Shown one piece after another: positions 24,566 to 32,715 of a DNA stretch of 64,000 nt. A program made the translations under genes and the position numbers. The DNA comes from Polaribacter butkevichii (GTDB lineage Bacteria > Bacteroidota > Bacteroidia > Flavobacteriales > Flavobacteriaceae), in NCBI RefSeq assembly GCF_038024105.1, contig NZ_CP150661.1, positions 3,625,501 to 3,689,500 of the forward strand, given 5' to 3'. The notes below the pieces were generated by a model. It worked only from the letters and a program-made list of their open reading frames with translations. It had not been told where the DNA came from and did not search any database. Every line of letters begins with the position of its first letter. Position 1 is the first letter of the stretch.

Positions 24566-26182
24566 ATGTTACGAAAAATTAACCTATTAATTTTAGGATT
24601 ACTAGCAGTATTTGTTACTGGTTGTTCTGAAGATTTTCTAGAAACAACGCCAACAGATTCTATTGCAGAAGCAGACGCCTTTGCTAGTGTAGACAATATG
24701 TTTTTGGTATTAAATGGATTGCATAGAGTTATGTATGCTCAAAATCCGATATCAGGAGGAACTTCAAGTAGAAGTGGACAGAGTTTTTATATGCCAGCTT
24801 TAGATGCTATGGGGGGGGAAATGATTCACTCGGCACCAGGTAATGGTTGGATGACAAGTGAGTTAAGATGGTTAACACATACAAACGCCAACTTTACAAC
24901 AGTAAATAACTTTTGGTACATGCGTTACCATATTATAGCAACATCTAATAACTTAATTAATTTAATTGCGGCAAACGGTTATCCAGAAGCAGATGCAGAT
25001 GTAAGAAATATTCTTGGTCAAGCGTATGCTTATAGAGCTTGGGCGTATCACCAATTAGTATCAACTTTTGCAAAAGGCTATTTAATTGGTACTCCTGCTA
25101 CAGACCCTGGTGTTCCTTTATTGTTGGTTACAGGTGCTCCTTTTACTAGTGAAGGTAGAGCAACTGTACAGGTAGTATATGACCAAATAAATGATGATAT
25201 TGCAAAGTCTATTACTTATTTTAATGGTGCTTCTGACCCTGATAATAAATCTCATTTATCTATAAATGCAGCTCATGGTTTAAAAGCAAGAATAGATTTA
25301 ACTCAAGGTAACTGGAAAGACGCAGCAGACGCAGCAATAGCAGCACGTGCAGGTTTTCCTTTGTTAGATGAGTCTGATTGGTTATCTGGTTTTAATACTG
25401 TAGATCTTTCTGAAGTAATTTGGGGAGGAACTGTTATTGATTCAGAGACAAACTATTATCAATCTTTTTTCTATTTTATTAGCCCTACTTTTAATGGTAG
25501 TCAAAATAGATCTAACCCTAAGTTAATAAATAAAGAAGTGTATGATGCAATTCCATCTACAGACTTTAGAATTAATATGGCATTACCATTGGCTCCAAAT
25601 ACAAACTCTTCTGCTTCTAACGGAGAAGGAGGTAGTTATGAGACAGATCCAAACTATGATTCTTCAGATGAATTTTGGGATGCTTGGGAAGCTATTATAA
25701 CTAAATACGGAATGACTACAGGTCATAATACACACCCTTACATGGCTGTTAAGTTTTTACAGAAAAATCCAGGAACGATAGATCCAGATGACGTTATTTA
25801 TATGCGTGCTTCAGAAATGTATTTAATAGAAGCAGAAGCTAAAGCAATGCAATCTGATGTTACGGGTGCTCAAGCAGTACTTCAAGTTTTTGGATCTTCA
25901 AGAGATACAGCTTATGATTCGTCTATTTATACTACTAAAGATGCTTTAATGGAGCACATTAAGTGGCAAAGAAGAGTAGAACTTTATGGAGAAGGATTTA
26001 GTTTTCATGACCATATCCGTTGGGATGAAGGGATTGATTTAACAAACTCTGGAGCTGATGATAACTTATATAGAGATGGTTTTATGCAAGCAAAACCTTC
26101 TTTAAATGATGCTTGGATTTGGAAAATTCCACAAGATGAAATTGATGCAAACCCGAATTTAACGGAAGCAGATCAAAATTAA
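24566..26182 (+). CDS. SusD/RagB family nutrient-binding lipoprotein
   Basis: A 538-residue surface lipoprotein (lipobox FVTGC, Cys20) that forms the lid of the SusC transporter encoded just upstream. The N-terminus has the family start EDFLETTPTDSIAEADAFAS. The TPR-like helices include NILGQAYAYRAWAYHQLV and AAHGLKARIDLTQGNWKDAA. The C-terminal segment has YMRASEMYLIEAEAKA and the family ending WKIPQDEIDANPNLTEADQN. It is followed by an intrinsic terminator. Confidence 0.92.
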   Translation: MLRKINLLILGLLAVFVTGCSEDFLETTPTDSIAEADAFASVDNMFLVLNGLHRVMYAQNPISGGTSSRSGQSFYMPALDAMGGEMIHSAPGNGWMTSELRWLTHTNANFTTVNNFWYMRYHIIATSNNLINLIAANGYPEADADVRNILGQAYAYRAWAYHQLVSTFAKGYLIGTPATDPGVPLLLVTGAPFTSEGRATVQVVYDQINDDIAKSITYFNGASDPDNKSHLSINAAHGLKARIDLTQGNWKDAADAAIAARAGFPLLDESDWLSGFNTVDLSEVIWGGTVIDSETNYYQSFFYFISPTFNGSQNRSNPKLINKEVYDAIPSTDFRINMALPLAPNTNSSASNGEGGSYETDPNYDSSDEFWDAWEAIITKYGMTTGHNTHPYMAVKFLQKNPGTIDPDDVIYMRASEMYLIEAEAKAMQSDVTGAQAVLQVFGSSRDTAYDSSIYTTKDALMEHIKWQRRVELYGEGFSFHDHIRWDEGIDLTNSGADDNLYRDGFMQAKPSLNDAWIWKIPQDEIDANPNLTEADQN

Positions 26183-26210
26183 GAAGTTATTTTTAACTTT
26201 ATTAAATAGT

Positions 26211-26238
26211 AAAACCACCTTTTTTAAGGTGGTTTTTT
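26211..26238 (+). terminator. Intrinsic terminator of the SusC/SusD pair
   Basis: AAAACCACCTT, loop TTTT, AAGGTGGTTTT with a T run, 29 bp after the SusD stop. Confidence 0.9.
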
Positions 26239-26262
26239 TATGAAAGATATTCTGTGAAAAGT

Positions 26263-26320
26263 AAAAGCAGGTTTAAGAACTTCTGCTTTATTAAAACAAG
26301 TATTTGTGTTGCAAGACTAA
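26263..26320 (+). repeat. Direct repeat, copy B: displaced 3' end of the DUF4197 gene
   Basis: 58 bp identical, except for one base, to the last 58 bp of the DUF4197 gene 5.6 kb to the left. It includes the stop codon but has no attached gene. It is a footprint of the event that placed the SusC/SusD pair here. Confidence 0.9.
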
Positions 26321-26335
26321 GTTTTGCAAAAAAAA

Positions 26336-26380
26336 TATTTGTTAAAAAATCTCTGTGTTTTTTTAACAAATAGATTTTTT
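26336..26380. terminator. Probable bidirectional terminator beside the BtuF-like gene
   Basis: TATTTGTTAAAAAA (26336-26349) pairs perfectly with 26359-26372. A T run follows on the plus strand, and an A run before it serves the minus strand. It lies just past the stop of the minus-strand BtuF-like gene. Confidence 0.75.
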
Positions 26381-26412
26381 TATTTAGTAAGGTTTTCTAG
26401 ACAAATGCTTCT

Positions 26413-27195
26413 TTAATGCAAAGATTTAAAGTAATCAAACGCTTTTAGTAATCTACTTCCGGTCCAAGAAAACATTTCTCCATCTACAAGTATCGCTTTT
26501 GCTTTAGAGGTGTTTTTTTCTGCTTCTAAGAGATGTTCTTGCTTAAAAGGAAATGGTTCTGAAGATAATAAAACTAAATCAAGTTGTGTGTTTAATTTCA
26601 TTTCTTCTAAATCCACTTCAGGGTAGCGTTTTTTATGCTGATAGATATTATCAAACTTGTTTAATTCTAGTAAATGATTGATAAAAGTAGTATTTCCAGC
26701 AGCCATCCAAGGATCTTTCCAAATAAAATAAACTACTTTTTTTGTTGCTTTGTTTTTGATGAATTGCTTAAAATCTGTCAGTTTAAGACTAATTTTGGTA
26801 ATCATTTCTAAAGCGTTACTTTCTACAGAAAATAGATTTCCGTATTGTTTTATAAGTGCTAGATTATCATCAATCGTAAAAATATCTGAAACATGAGTTG
26901 GTGCAATTTGTTCACAGATTGCTACAATTTCTTTGCTGTTTTCTTCCTTATTACAAAGGATAATATCAGGCTGTAAAGCCTTAATTTTTTCTGGGTGAAT
27001 ACTTTTTGTACCCCCAACAATTGTTTTGGTTTGTTTTAAGTTTACAGGATGTATACAAAACTTAGTAATACCAACAATAGAATCTTCTAAACCTAAATCT
27101 ACCAGTAATTCAGTTAAACTCGGTACAAGAGAAATAATCCGTTTTGGTGTTTTTTTAAACGCCAATATTCTGCCTATTTGATCTTGAACCTGCAT
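26413..27195 (-). CDS. BtuF-like helical-backbone metal/cobamide receptor without signal peptide
   Basis: A 260-residue type III periplasmic-binding-protein fold (ABC transporter substrate-binding, BtuF/FhuD group). RIISLVPSLTELLVDLGLED is the typical start of the first lobe. KALQPDIILCN and LDLVLLSSEPFPF are the ends of each lobe, joined by a long helix around residues 125-145. No signal peptide or lipobox is visible: the protein begins MQVQDQIGRILAF, and an upstream extension is not possible, as the pyrF stop lies 5 bp away. It may therefore be cytoplasmic. It is translated right after pyrF in the same operon. Related flavobacterial proteins are annotated as cobalamin-binding. Confidence 0.8.
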   Translation of the reverse strand: MQVQDQIGRILAFKKTPKRIISLVPSLTELLVDLGLEDSIVGITKFCIHPVNLKQTKTIVGGTKSIHPEKIKALQPDIILCNKEENSKEIVAICEQIAPTHVSDIFTIDDNLALIKQYGNLFSVESNALEMITKISLKLTDFKQFIKNKATKKVVYFIWKDPWMAAGNTTFINHLLELNKFDNIYQHKKRYPEVDLEEMKLNTQLDLVLLSSEPFPFKQEHLLEAEKNTSKAKAILVDGEMFSWTGSRLLKAFDYFKSLH

Positions 27196-27199
27196 CTAA

Positions 27200-28015
27200 T
27201 TATTGATTTAAAATTTCTGCCATTTCTTGTTGTAATTCTGCTGCTTTTATCGCAGCTTTAGTTGCAAAGTCTTCGTTTTTAGAAGCGTAAATAATTCCTC
27301 TAGAAGAGTTAATTAGTAAACCTACATTTTCTGATAAACCATATGTACAAACATCTTGTAAATTACCACCTTGTGCACCAACACCCGGAACTAATAAAAA
27401 AGAATTCGGAACAATTTTTCTAATTTCTTTAAAGTATTCTGCTTTTGTAGCACCTACAACATACATTAAGTTTTCTGAGTTTTTCCATCCTTTAGAAGTC
27501 TCTAAAACCTCTTTGTATAATTCTCTACCATTTACTTCTTTTGTTTGAAAATCGAAAGCCCCTTCATTAGATGTCAAAGCCAACATAATAGTATGTTTGT
27601 TTTTAAAAGCTAAAAAAGGCTCTACCGAATCTTTACCCATATAAGGCGCAACAGTAACCGAATCGAATGCTAAATCTTCAAAGAAAGCTTTTGCATACAT
27701 GGTTGAGGTGTTGCCAATATCGCCGCGTTTTGCATCTGCAATGGTGTAGATTTCTGGGTAATTACTATTTAAATACTGAATGGTTTTTTCTAGAGATTGC
27801 CAACCTTTAAGACCGTATGCTTCATAAAAAGCTGTGTTTGGTTTATAAGCAACACATAAATGATGGGTAGCATCAATAATTGCTTTGTTAAATGCAAAAA
27901 TAGGATCTTCTTCTTTTAAAAGATGCGATGGAATTTTGTTTAAATCCACATCTAATCCGATGCATAAAAATGAATTTTTCTTTTTAATTTGGGCAATAAG
28001 TTCTTGTGTTGTCAT
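27200..28015 (-). CDS. pyrF: Orotidine-5'-phosphate decarboxylase, type 2
   Basis: A 271-residue enzyme that converts OMP to UMP in the last step of de novo pyrimidine synthesis. The N-terminus [15 protein letters not shown], the catalytic [11 protein letters not shown] (Lys with flanking Asp residues), [13 protein letters not shown] and the phosphate loop [11 protein letters not shown] match the longer type 2 (PyrF-long) subfamily. The length is normal. It is the first gene of a two-gene minus-strand operon with the BtuF-like gene, and divergent from the thioredoxin-like lipoprotein gene. Confidence 0.95.
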   Translation of the reverse strand: MTTQELIAQIKKKNSFLCIGLDVDLNKIPSHLLKEEDPIFAFNKAIIDATHHLCVAYKPNTAFYEAYGLKGWQSLEKTIQYLNSNYPEIYTIADAKRGDIGNTSTMYAKAFFEDLAFDSVTVAPYMGKDSVEPFLAFKNKHTIMLALTSNEGAFDFQTKEVNGRELYKEVLETSKGWKNSENLMYVVGATKAEYFKEIRKIVPNSFLLVPGVGAQGGNLQDVCTYGLSENVGLLINSSRGIIYASKNEDFATKAAIKAAELQQEMAEILNQ

Positions 28016-28118
28016 TGGTTTTTTAATAGTTACGCAAAAGTAGGTATTTTTGTTTTTAAATAAAGTGTCTAATTGTAAGTATTAGAAATTTTAGAAGACC
28101 AAAATTAAAAATAAATTT

Positions 28119-28619
28119 ATGTTTAAAAAAGTGTCTATTTTAGTTTTACTAGCTGTTTTTATGAGTTGTAATTTAGAAAAACCAACGGTGTTTTCAGAAA
28201 AAGCTTTAAAGGAAAAAGTATATAATTTAAATGATGAGGTTGCAAACTTTAAAGAAGTATTGGAGCAATACAAAGGAAAAAAGATACTTATTGATGTTTG
28301 GGCTTCTTGGTGTAGAGATTGTATTGCAGGAATGCCAAAAGTAAAAGCATTGCAAAAAGAGTTTCCGGAGGTAGTTTATCTCTTTTTATCTGTTGATGAA
28401 AAAAAAGGATCTTGGAAAAGAGGAGTGGAGCGTTACAATGTTATTGGTGAGCATTACAATTTACCAAAAGGGATGAAAAAAGGAGATTTAGTCGATTTTT
28501 TAAATGTAAGTTGGATTCCGAGATATGTTGTTGTAGATGAAAACGGAGGAATTTCTTTATTTAATGCCACAGATGCTGCGGATAAAGACGTTATTGAGGC
28601 ATTAAAAAAATCTATATAA
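28119..28619 (+). CDS. TlpA-like thioredoxin-fold lipoprotein
   Basis: A 166-residue exported thioredoxin of the TlpA/ResA type. A lipobox (AVFMSC, Cys16) puts it on a membrane facing the periplasm. The active site is WASWCRDC, with RD between the cysteines instead of the usual GP. The cis-proline region is WIPRYVVVDENG. It probably reduces or isomerises disulfides in exported proteins or cytochrome c precursors. It has its own upstream region, divergent from pyrF, and tpiA follows after 115 bp. Confidence 0.87.
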   Translation: MFKKVSILVLLAVFMSCNLEKPTVFSEKALKEKVYNLNDEVANFKEVLEQYKGKKILIDVWASWCRDCIAGMPKVKALQKEFPEVVYLFLSVDEKKGSWKRGVERYNVIGEHYNLPKGMKKGDLVDFLNVSWIPRYVVVDENGGISLFNATDAADKDVIEALKKSI

Positions 28620-28734
28620 AACGTTATCGTAACTATTTACTTTTCTAAGTGTTTTTTGTCTTTCCATTTCTTAAATTTACATCCAAATTAAAAAAAACAT
28701 TAACAAGCGCCTTTTAGGTGATAAAATAACAATT

Positions 28735-29493
28735 ATGAGAACAAAAATAGTAGCAGGTAACTGGAAAATGAACAATGATAAGTCGGAAAGTAAAAAACTT
28801 ATCAAAGATTTAAAAAAAGCAATTAAAAAAGAGAAGTTAAAAAATACTCGTGTAATTGTTGCTCCTACTTTTGTAAATTTATCTGCTTCTTTAAAAGCAG
28901 CTAAAGATTCTAAAATTGAAGTGGTTGCACAAAATATGCACCAAGCTAAAAACGGAGCGTATACAGGAGAAATTTCTGCAGATATGTTAAAAGCAATCGG
29001 AATTAAAACGGTTATTTTAGGACATTCTGAAAGAAGAACTTATTTTAATGAAACAGATGCATCTTTAGCAGCAAAAGTAGATGCTATTTTAGCAAATGAT
29101 TTAGAAACTATTTTCTGTTTTGGAGAATTGTTAGAAGACAGAAAATCTGAAAACCATTTTGCAGTTGTAGAAAGTCAAATTTCTAATGCTTTATTTCACT
29201 TAGAAGCAGATGCTTGGAAAAGTATTATTTTAGCATACGAACCAGTTTGGGCAATTGGTACAGGAGAAACTGCAAGTGCAGAACAAGCACAAGAAATGCA
29301 TGCTTTTATTAGAAGTATTGTAGGCAAAAAATATAATAAAGAAGTTGCTGATGAAGTGTCTATCTTATACGGAGGAAGTGTAAAACCTGCGAATGCTGAA
29401 GAAATTTTTTCTAAACCAGATGTAGATGGAGGATTAATTGGTGGAGCTGCTTTAAACGTAGATGACTTTACAGGAATTATTAAAGCTATTTAA
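28735..29493 (+). CDS. tpiA: Triosephosphate isomerase
   Basis: A 252-residue glycolytic enzyme interconverting DHAP and glyceraldehyde-3-phosphate. The active-site residues are clear: GNWKMN (Lys11), ILGHSERR (His97), and AYEPVWAIGTGETAS with the catalytic Glu and the loop 6 lid, plus the phosphate loop YGGSVKPANA and GGLIGGAAL. Full length and typical. It leads a co-directional set with prmA, clpS and a small unknown gene, although a hairpin lies between tpiA and prmA. Confidence 0.97.
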   Translation: MRTKIVAGNWKMNNDKSESKKLIKDLKKAIKKEKLKNTRVIVAPTFVNLSASLKAAKDSKIEVVAQNMHQAKNGAYTGEISADMLKAIGIKTVILGHSERRTYFNETDASLAAKVDAILANDLETIFCFGELLEDRKSENHFAVVESQISNALFHLEADAWKSIILAYEPVWAIGTGETASAEQAQEMHAFIRSIVGKKYNKEVADEVSILYGGSVKPANAEEIFSKPDVDGGLIGGAALNVDDFTGIIKAI

Positions 29494-29518
29494 GCATCGT
29501 ATTTAAAGATATTTACAA

Positions 29519-29526
29519 TAAATTTG
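29519..29526 (+). promoter_or_regulatory. Possible -7 box for prmA
   Basis: TAAATTTG fits TAnnTTTG in the tpiA-prmA gap. It overlaps the left foot of the hairpin at 29525, so it may be fortuitous. Confidence 0.25.
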
Positions 29527-29560
29527 CATCGAGATTTTAAAAATCTTGATGCATTTTTTT
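29525..29560 (+). terminator. Terminator or attenuator between tpiA and prmA
   Basis: TGCATCGAGATTT (29525-29537) pairs with AAATCTTGATGCA (29541-29553) with one G-T pair, then a T run. It would end or reduce tpiA read-through into prmA. Confidence 0.8.
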
Positions 29561-29573
29561 TACAAGAAAGTTT

Positions 29574-30410
29574 ATGGACAATATTTATATAGAATACAAT
29601 TTTACAGTAACACCAAAAGAACCTGGAACAGAAATTTTAATTGCAGAATTAGGAGAGGTTGGTTTTGAGAGTTTTGTTGAAAGCGAAAACGGAGTAACAG
29701 CTTACATTCAGAAAGATGATTGGAATACCGCCGTTTTAGAAGATATTTTTGTTTTAAATTCTGATGAGTTTTCTATTGAATACAACCAGAGTGAAATAGC
29801 GCAAACCAACTGGAATGCAGAATGGGAAAAGAATTTTTCTCCTATTCAGGTAGAAGATGTGGTAAGTATTCGTGCGCCATTTCATGAGAATCCTAATTTA
29901 AAATATGATATTGTAATAGAACCAAAAATGAGTTTTGGTACAGGTCATCATGAAACTACACACATGATGGTACAGCATTTATTACAATTAGATTTAGAAA
30001 ATAAAAAAGTATTAGATATGGGATGTGGAACCGGAATTTTAGCAATTTTTGCTGAAATGAAAGGCGCAAATCCTATTGATGCCATAGATATTGATAATTG
30101 GTGTTACGAGAATTCAATAGAAAACGTAGAAAGAAATAATTGTAACCATATTTCGGTTTTTGAAGGGGATGCATCGCTTTTAATTAATAAAAAATATGAT
30201 GTGATTATTGCGAACATCAATAGAAACATTTTATTGATGGATATGAAAGCGTATGCAAACTGTTTAAATGACAAAGGTGTTCTTTTATTAAGTGGATTTT
30301 ATCAAGAAGACATTCCTGTTATAGACGCAGAAGTTTCTAAATATGATTTAAAATTAGAAACTTTTATCGAACGAAATAATTGGGTTGCATTAAAATACAA
30401 TAAATTGTAA
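29574..30410 (+). CDS. prmA: Ribosomal protein L11 methyltransferase
   Basis: A 278-residue SAM-dependent enzyme that methylates ribosomal protein L11. The N-terminal substrate-recognition domain starts YIEYNFTVTPKEPGTEILI. The catalytic domain has MSFGTGHHETTH, motif I VLDMGCGTGILAIFA and IIANINRNILL (NxN motif). Normal length. The clpS gene follows within about 10 bp, so the two share a transcript. Confidence 0.95.
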   Translation: MDNIYIEYNFTVTPKEPGTEILIAELGEVGFESFVESENGVTAYIQKDDWNTAVLEDIFVLNSDEFSIEYNQSEIAQTNWNAEWEKNFSPIQVEDVVSIRAPFHENPNLKYDIVIEPKMSFGTGHHETTHMMVQHLLQLDLENKKVLDMGCGTGILAIFAEMKGANPIDAIDIDNWCYENSIENVERNNCNHISVFEGDASLLINKKYDVIIANINRNILLMDMKAYANCLNDKGVLLLSGFYQEDIPVIDAEVSKYDLKLETFIERNNWVALKYNKL

Positions 30411-30417
30411 TTTTGTG

Positions 30418-30696
30418 ATGATGAGTACAAAAGAAAAAATACAAGAAGACGTTGATGTTTTAGAGCAAAGAACGCATCAACATGAAATAGTGTTGCATAA
30501 TGATGATGTAAACACGTTTGATCATGTAATTGATTCTTTAATAGATGTCTGCGATCATACGTTAGTACAAGCAGAACAGTGTGCCACTTTGGTGCATTAT
30601 AAAGGGAAATGCACCGTTAAATCGGGTGAATATAAAGATTTAGAACCAAGATGTTCTAAATTATTGCAACTAGGTTTATCTGCAGAATTGGTATAA
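30418..30696 (+). CDS. clpS: ATP-dependent Clp protease adaptor ClpS
   Basis: A 92-residue adaptor that hands N-degron substrates to ClpA/ClpC. The conserved segment is EIVLHNDDVNTFDHVIDSLI, with the NDD and the downstream LVQAEQCATLVHYKGKCTV that form the N-end binding pocket. Two ATG codons (30418, 30421) follow a GTG; I take an ATG, because the GTG would add only Met. It sits between prmA and a small unknown gene with gaps of a few bases. Confidence 0.93.
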   Translation: MMSTKEKIQEDVDVLEQRTHQHEIVLHNDDVNTFDHVIDSLIDVCDHTLVQAEQCATLVHYKGKCTVKSGEYKDLEPRCSKLLQLGLSAELV

Positions 30697-30698
30697 CT

Positions 30699-30971
30699 AT
30701 GGAAAATGTTTTTAAATATTACGAGTTTTCACCATTCTTTTTAGATACATCAGATACTTTTTCTGGTAACCAAATTAGTTTTACAGAATTAAATGAAACT
30801 CATTTTTTAATTTTTGAAAAAAATGGAGTTTCTTATAATTTATACGTTTCAAGATATCAGCAGAAAAAAGATGTTGGTACAAAATCACCAGAAATCTTAG
30901 AATTATTAGTAGAAAACTACGATAAGAGCATTCCTGCTCATCGCCTAATGATTAAGCAATATCTTCATTAA
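30699..30971 (+). CDS. Hypothetical 90-residue protein in the prmA-clpS operon
   Basis: The ATG lies 2 bp after the clpS stop, so it is co-translated with clpS. The protein has no signal peptide or membrane segment. It has an N-terminal beta-rich part (FTELNETHFLIFEKNGVSYN, then LYVSRYQQ) and a C-terminal helix (EILELLVENYDKSIPAHRLM). No family is recognised. The tight linkage hints at a cytoplasmic role tied to proteolysis or translation, but nothing in the sequence proves it. Confidence 0.7.
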   Translation: MENVFKYYEFSPFFLDTSDTFSGNQISFTELNETHFLIFEKNGVSYNLYVSRYQQKKDVGTKSPEILELLVENYDKSIPAHRLMIKQYLH

Positions 30972-31074
30972 TCTACCTCTCGTCGAAATTAAATACCAAA
31001 AAGCCTAATTTATTTTTTATTTGCAGTGACTTTTGAAACAAATGTGAGTCATATAGATAAGAGATGTTATAAAG

Positions 31075-31272
31075 ATGGTTAAAAAAAATGTAGTATTATT
31101 TGTAGTATTATTTTTTGTTCTCCCAACAATAGGATTTGCACAAGCAGGCGGACCTCCTTCTATAGGACCTCCATCGCCTCCAGGTTTACCTATAGATGGT
31201 ATAACAGGTGTGTTGTTTTTAATAGGATTAATATATGGGTCTGTAAAGATCTTTAAAGATAGTAGTAGTTAG
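31075..31272 (+). CDS. PID-CTERM miniprotein
   Basis: A 65-residue exported protein: signal peptide (hydrophobic residues 6-20, ending IGFAQ), a Gly/Pro linker (GGPPSIGPPSPPG), then PIDG followed by a hydrophobic helix GVLFLIGLIYG and a short basic end. The tripartite end is that of the PID-CTERM sorting signal of Bacteroidetes, an analogue of PEP-CTERM thought to be handled by an exosortase-like enzyme. Almost nothing remains between the two signals, so the mature product would be a short proline-rich peptide. It has its own terminator. No exosortase is in the window. Confidence 0.72.
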   Translation: MVKKNVVLFVVLFFVLPTIGFAQAGGPPSIGPPSPPGLPIDGITGVLFLIGLIYGSVKIFKDSSS

Positions 31273-31297
31273 TTTTTATACTAAGTTTGGTTAGACG

Positions 31298-31330
31298 AAA
31301 AGGCCTTGAATTTTATTCAAGGTCTTTTTT
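31298..31330 (+). terminator. Intrinsic terminator after the PID-CTERM gene
   Basis: AAAAGGCCTTGAAT and ATTCAAGGTCTTTTTT form a 14-bp stem with one G-T pair and a T run. Confidence 0.85.
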
Positions 31331-32018
31331 ATGCGTAAAGTTAGAAGTGCTACGATTATTGGCTTGATTACCTAATAGTCTTAAATTGATAAAAGTAGGT
31401 AAATAAAAAAAAAGTAATTTCCAAATCACTCAAAAGCACTAGTTTTAGAGCTGAAGATGTTAGGGTGCAAAGAAACTTAATAGTTTTAAATAGAAGCAAA
31501 TTATCGTGGAGATTAAAATTTGGTGATACTAGGACGTTTTCTGATGTTATTAATAGGATGATTAGAAGTAGAATCTTATAAAGTTAGTTGTTAAGTTGAA
31601 TTTTGGTTGTTAGAAGCGTTCTTTAATGTTGTTCTGGTATTTTAATTTTTTTGAGCTATAAAAGGTAAAATTATCGCTCATTTTTTAAGTGTATTTGAAC
31701 TACATAATATAGCTGATTGCAAATAAAAACGGGAAAAGGTTCTTACAAAAATACCCCAATTTTACGTTTAATAAATAATGGACTGTTTACCTTTATTGTG
31801 ATGTTTTTTATGAACTTATAAAATTTATATCAAACTAAATAAAGAAGTAAGATAAAGAATTGGTGTTTCTGTTATCACTTTGTGTAAAGGAATATCAATA
31901 AAAAGGTTACAGGGACAATAAAAGTTTACCGTATTGGTAATTATTAATTTAGAAAGAAGTTTTTTGTAGTAATTACCCTAATTATTTAGTAATATAAATA
32001 TAGTAATGTAAATAATTA
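31331..32018. other. Gene-poor region at the left edge of the putative island
   Basis: Apart from the tRNA-derived repeat at its start, I find no convincing gene. A short open frame without ATG runs to a TAA near 31580 and ends FSDVINRMIRSRIL, reminiscent of the tail of a ribbon-helix-helix or antitoxin-like protein. It overlaps the tRNA-derived repeat and is probably a relic. The rest is AT-rich and leads to the fecI-like gene end. Confidence 0.45.
31395..31476 (+). repeat. Decayed direct copy of the tRNA-Arg 3' end plus terminator (putative island end)
   Basis: GTAATTTCCAAATC (31414-31427) is identical to 53304-53317. The similarity continues for about 82 bp, roughly three quarters identical by eye with one gap, through the tRNA terminator and into the last ~28 bases of tRNA-Arg. 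The terminator hairpin and the tRNA folds are destroyed in this copy. The orientation is the same as at 53284-53366, i.e. a direct repeat. Confidence 0.6.
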
Positions 32019-32615
32019 CTAAGATGTAAGTAAGGCTCTATTATTACCACCGTATAATAAAAATAAAATACTATTCATTTTAAGTCCTACTTTTAATCTT
32101 AAAATAGAAAAGGCTTTTGTCATGTGGGCTTCTACTGTTTTGAGGGAGACATTTTTATATTCTGCAATTTCAATATTTGTTAAACCTTCTTCTTTGCTTA
32201 AGAGAAATGTTTCTTTACATTTCTTTGGGAGGTTTTGAATCTCTTGTTTAACATCGTCTATTAAATTATCAAATGAAGTATCGTCATCTTCAATGAATGT
32301 TAAAATGGTGTCAATATATTTTTTATCCAAAGGGAATATCTTTTTTTGTTTGCGATATTGATCTATAAATTCATTGTAGACAGATTTGTAGAGATAGCTA
32401 TTAATGGGTAGATCTGTTTTTAGTTTTTCACGATTTGTCCATGTTTTTAAAAAGACATTTTGTACAATGTCTTCTGCCGTATCATGGTCGTGGATTAGTC
32501 CATATGCATAAATACACAATTTCTGATGGTAAGTTTCTACCAAAAAAGTATAAGCTCTGGGGGAGCCTTTTTTAAGAGCTTCTATTAATATATTATTGGT
32601 TGTGTAAACGTGCAT
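32019..32615 (-). CDS. FecI-like ECF sigma factor of the Bacteroidetes family
   Basis: A 198-residue ECF sigma-70 factor. Region 2: YAYGLIHDHDTAEDIVQNVF then LKTWTNREKL. Region 4: LPKKCKETFLLSKEEGLTNI then EIAEYKNVSLKTVEAHMTKA. It is divergent from the fecR gene across an 80-100 bp shared regulatory region. In this arrangement the sigma factor is held by the FecR protein and released when the STN domain of the outer-membrane receptor signals ligand binding. It should drive the two STN-bearing receptors downstream. Confidence 0.93.
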   Translation of the reverse strand: MHVYTTNNILIEALKKGSPRAYTFLVETYHQKLCIYAYGLIHDHDTAEDIVQNVFLKTWTNREKLKTDLPINSYLYKSVYNEFIDQYRKQKKIFPLDKKYIDTILTFIEDDDTSFDNLIDDVKQEIQNLPKKCKETFLLSKEEGLTNIEIAEYKNVSLKTVEAHMTKAFSILRLKVGLKMNSILFLLYGGNNRALLTS

Positions 32616-32692
32616 TTATTGTTAAATAGATTGAGAATTGTTAATATTTGTGCAAAATATAAAAAAAAGTTAAAAAAAAGTTAGGGTACTGT

Positions 32693-32700
32693 TAATTTTG
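32693..32700 (+). promoter_or_regulatory. -7 box of the fecR gene
   Basis: TAATTTTG fits TAnnTTTG 16 bases before ATG 32716. It overlaps a TTG codon in the same frame at 32698, which is therefore unlikely to be the start. Confidence 0.4.
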
Positions 32701-32715
32701 TGCGTTATATATAAA

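Noticed and set aside
31399..31580. Short open frame ending FSDVINRMIRSRIL
   Set aside because: It has no ATG, overlaps the tRNA-derived repeat and shows no ribosome-binding or promoter context; kept only as a possible relic.
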